Below are positions 61,835-64,000 of a stretch of DNA of 64,000 nt, piece by piece. The DNA is from Bacillota bacterium (GTDB lineage Bacteria; Bacillota; Clostridia; Acetivibrionales; DSM-1351), in assembly GCA_023415305.1 (NCBI GenBank), contig JAEZKZ010000099.1:1-64000 (forward strand), in the 5' to 3' direction. Each line of letters opens with the position of its first letter. The stretch's first letter is position 1. The position numbers and the translations under genes were made by a program. The notes below the pieces were generated by a model, which worked only from the letters and a program-made list of their open reading frames with translations, had not been told where the DNA came from and did no database searches.

Positions 61835-63043
61835 ATGAGTAAAGAGGTCAGTTCTTTAAAAGAAAAGTTGTATGAAGAGTTAAGGTTGAAAATAGCTTTG
61901 GGCATTGAGGGTGTCAGCTTCGATGACGATGTTCTAAAGAAGCTTGAAGAAAAAAACGAAATTAAAACTGTTGAATTTTGTGGTCCCGGAAAACTGTCTG
62001 TGACAAAAAAGCATTTATTCTTTCCTCATGCTATCCATTTACAAAATGGTTTTGGTGTATTTCCGCTGGCAGACCAGAATTCGCCCTACAAAATCGTTGA
62101 ACAGAATGGTGTATTTGGAATTGTTTACCGTGGGAATTATTTGTCGGATATAAGCTTTGAAGGAGAACCTGACTTTTATTCCAAAAAAACGAAGGACGGG
62201 GCGAATATGAAGGATATTGCCCAGGACCGCTCGGTCAGCAGTAATGATAAAAGCATTGTTGTCTGCTATAGTGAGGAATGTGCAGTTAAAGACAAAGGAC
62301 AGACCTGTCTGTTTTGCACCTTCAACGCAAAGAAGAAGTATCAGGACGGTCCTGACGGACCTGTCTGGAAGTATCCACACCAAATAGGTGAGACTGTGAA
62401 AGCCGCATATGATGAAGGCTACAAGCATGTTACCATTACGGGAGGCTTTATCCCTGAACGCAGGGAATTGGAATACTATCTGGATGTAGCCGAAAGCATA
62501 AAGGAGGCCTTGGGAAAAGACAGCTTTAATGGTACTGCCTGCATCGGAGCACCGCTGGATTTTTCAGTAATTGATAAATATAAGGAAGCCGGTTTCAGCA
62601 CAATAGCTTTTAATACCGAAGTCTGGGGGAAGGACTATTTTGGGATTGTATGTCCCGGCAAGGTTGAAGCCTGTGGGGGCTACGATAATTGGATAAATGC
62701 CATTGAGTATGCTGTAGAGGTTTTTGGGAAGGGGAAGGTCAGAAGCAATTTTGTTTGTGGCCTACAACCCAAGGAGGTATTGTATGAGGGTATTGAATAT
62801 CTGGCTTCCAAGGGTGTTGTAACCATTGCCTCCAGTTGGGTTCCTTATGCGGGTTCACCGCTGGAGGGACACCGTTCACCGACTATTGAGTGGCACTGGG
62901 AGGTACAGCTGAAGCATGCCGAAATTCTAAGAAAATACGGACGTACCTTTGAGGAAGTATTTAACGGAGCTCCTACAAGATTCCCCGTACATGACATATT
63001 CCAGATTGAAGACGGTACATGGCCTGGCTCAGGTATCATATAA
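61835..63043 (+). CDS. Radical SAM protein, type B, CX8CX2C motif (copy B3)
   Basis: 402 residues, close paralogue of the protein at 51948. Cluster motif C149-AVKDKGQT-C158-LF-C161. Same landmarks: KLYEELRLK, YPHQIGETVKAAYDEG, TITGGFIPERRELEYY, GTACIGAPLDFSVIDK, CGLQPKEVLYEG and LEGHRSPTIEWHWEV. ATG 61835 is 9 bases after AGAGAGGA; the frame extends to 61814. It closes the operon, 110 bp after the arylsulfotransferase-like gene; no hairpin-SD element precedes it. A strong terminator follows. The two near-twin copies bracket the nitrogenase-like genes. Confidence 0.86.
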   Translation: MSKEVSSLKEKLYEELRLKIALGIEGVSFDDDVLKKLEEKNEIKTVEFCGPGKLSVTKKHLFFPHAIHLQNGFGVFPLADQNSPYKIVEQNGVFGIVYRGNYLSDISFEGEPDFYSKKTKDGANMKDIAQDRSVSSNDKSIVVCYSEECAVKDKGQTCLFCTFNAKKKYQDGPDGPVWKYPHQIGETVKAAYDEGYKHVTITGGFIPERRELEYYLDVAESIKEALGKDSFNGTACIGAPLDFSVIDKYKEAGFSTIAFNTEVWGKDYFGIVCPGKVEACGGYDNWINAIEYAVEVFGKGKVRSNFVCGLQPKEVLYEGIEYLASKGVVTIASSWVPYAGSPLEGHRSPTIEWHWEVQLKHAEILRKYGRTFEEVFNGAPTRFPVHDIFQIEDGTWPGSGII

Positions 63044-63064
63044 AACCCTGGAAATAATAAAAAC

Positions 63065-63103
63065 GGTTTTGAGAAACACTTGTGTTTTTCAAAACCTTTT
63101 TTT
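63065..63103 (+). terminator. Rho-independent terminator ending the third operon
   Basis: GGTTTTGAGAAACAC (63065-63079) pairs with GTGTTTTTCAAAACC (63082-63096, one G-U), followed by seven Ts. Confidence 0.93.
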
Positions 63104-63164
63104 CTAAATATATACATAAATCTGGTTGGGCATAGACAATTATGTTGAAAATAAGGAAATAATG

Positions 63165-63173
63165 GTATAATAT
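63165..63173 (+). promoter_or_regulatory. Extended -10 promoter for the last gene
   Basis: TGGTATAAT (-10 with TGn extension) about 80 bp before ATG 63252. A poor TTGAAA lies too close to be a normal -35. Confidence 0.5.
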
Positions 63174-63251
63174 AGATAGTAAGTACATTTCAGAAATAGA
63201 TTTTCCATGTTAGTCTTGTGATTTTAATTATATTATAGAGGTATAAGATTA

Positions 63252-64000
63252 ATGATTCTAAAACATTGTGGAAAAATTATCGTTACAGTACTTATCTTAT
63301 GTTTTATACTTTCAGCGACTCCATCTGTTTCGGCTGTCGATATTCAGCAGCCAAAAAGCATTCTGATAATTCATTCCTATAATGAAGGGACTAACTGGAC
63401 CAGTGAGCAAAATGCCGGAATCATCAGTACTCTTTCTAATACCAACGACAATTTTGATATTAACGTAGAGTACATGGATTGGAAAAATTATCCGACAAAA
63501 AGTAATGTGGAATCCTTTTATAATTATTTAAAATTCAAATATTTGAATAAGAAGCTGGATCTTGTAGTAACCACAGATGATGCGGCCTTGTCCTTTGCAT
63601 TGGAAAATAGAAGGGTGCTTTTTTCCAACGCTCCAGTCGTTTTTTCCGGCATAAATCAAGAGAAGGTTGATGAACTTAAAAATAGTTATGTCAATTTTAC
63701 CGGGGTGGTTGAAGAAATTGATCCAACAGAAACAGTTAATATGGCATTAAGGATAAATCCTGATATCAGAAATGTATATCTTATATACGACAATACAGAA
63801 AGTGGTAAGTCTACAGGAAAAATTATTACAAACAAAATTAATGAATTGTTCAAGAGCTTGAGGGTAATACCGATGAATGATATGGATTTCAATAGTTTGT
63901 TGGATACAGTGAGCCGGCTGGACAATAACAATATGCTGCTATTCGCAACTTATTACAGTGATGCTAAAGGAGCAATAATAAATTTCAATCTTGCTGCCAG
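63252..64000 (+). CDS. ABC substrate-binding-like extracytoplasmic protein, 3'-truncated by the window
   Basis: At least 249 residues, open to the window edge. The N-terminal signal sequence IIVTVLILCFILSATPSVSA is followed by KSILIIHSYNEGTNWTSEQNAG, LDLVVTTDDAALSFALENRR, APVVFSGINQ and INPDIRNVYLIYDNTESG. This is the pattern of the ABC_sub_bind (PF04392-like) domain often found as the periplasmic sensor of histidine kinases or GGDEF proteins. The rest lies outside the window, so signalling function is inference. ATG 63252 is preceded by GAGG. Confidence 0.75.
   Translation, partial: MILKHCGKIIVTVLILCFILSATPSVSAVDIQQPKSILIIHSYNEGTNWTSEQNAGIISTLSNTNDNFDINVEYMDWKNYPTKSNVESFYNYLKFKYLNKKLDLVVTTDDAALSFALENRRVLFSNAPVVFSGINQEKVDELKNSYVNFTGVVEEIDPTETVNMALRINPDIRNVYLIYDNTESGKSTGKIITNKINELFKSLRVIPMNDMDFNSLLDTVSRLDNNNMLLFATYYSDAKGAIINFNLAA

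Overview
The window looks like a low-to-moderate GC, spore-forming, anaerobic clostridium. Strong AGGAGG ribosome sites, TTG starts, spore photoproduct lyase, a SpoIIIE/FtsK translocase, a PyrR attenuator and rny-ymdB adjacency all fit this. The content and style resemble the mesophilic cellulolytic group (Ruminiclostridium-like), but that placement is an inference. Nearly all genes are on the + strand; the exception is 30.98-35.44 kb.

Layout. (1) 0-16.6 kb is housekeeping: a 5'-truncated FtsK/SpoIIIE, a membrane TPR protein, a YgiQ-type radical SAM protein, folD, rny (apparently starting at ATC), ymdB, pgeF, an oligopeptide-binding lipoprotein, lspA, rluD, and a MerR regulator with a CPBP protease behind a 19-bp-spacer promoter. 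(2) 16.6-27.6 kb is the pyrimidine operon pyrR-B-C-F-carA-carB-pyrK-pyrD behind a PyrR-type attenuator, with a 340-bp inverted-repeat element between carB and pyrK. (3) 27.6-33.4 kb holds a phosphatase, an orotate-PRTase-like protein, DUF1287 and YbaK proteins, and on the - strand splB and a YibE/F protein. (4) 33.4-36.3 kb holds a histidine kinase, a YesN/AraC-type response regulator, a lone receiver protein and a ThiS-like sulfur carrier.

(5) 36.4-63.1 kb is the remarkable part. Three consecutive operons each carry a complete NitT/TauT/SsuABC-type ABC transporter plus one or two radical SAM proteins with a CX8CX2C cluster motif instead of CX3CX2C. They also carry small flavin- or NAD-type oxidoreductases. 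The first starts with metK (SAM supply) and includes a PLP decarboxylase-like enzyme. The third contains a NifH-like/NifD-like/NifK-like trio and a cytoplasmic arylsulfotransferase-like protein. The NifD-like subunit keeps one of the three P-cluster cysteines and the NifK-like subunit keeps all three. No nifB, nifE or nifN is present. The three operon promoters, and more weakly the receiver/ThiS promoter, share two direct repeats (AAATWTAnTCYATT) exactly 22 bp apart whose proximal copy overlaps the -35. This is the geometry of an AraC-type activator, and an AraC-output response regulator is encoded next door. I infer a regulated organosulfur (or other small-molecule) scavenging and reduction system; its substrate cannot be read from the sequence.

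(6) A dispersed element made of hairpin(s) followed directly by a Shine-Dalgarno sequence sits just in front of at least ten start codons, both in the pyr operon and in the nitrogenase-like locus. Near-identical tandem copies lie before the PLP enzyme. The window ends inside a secreted or membrane-anchored ABC-substrate-binding-like protein that may be the sensory part of a signalling protein.
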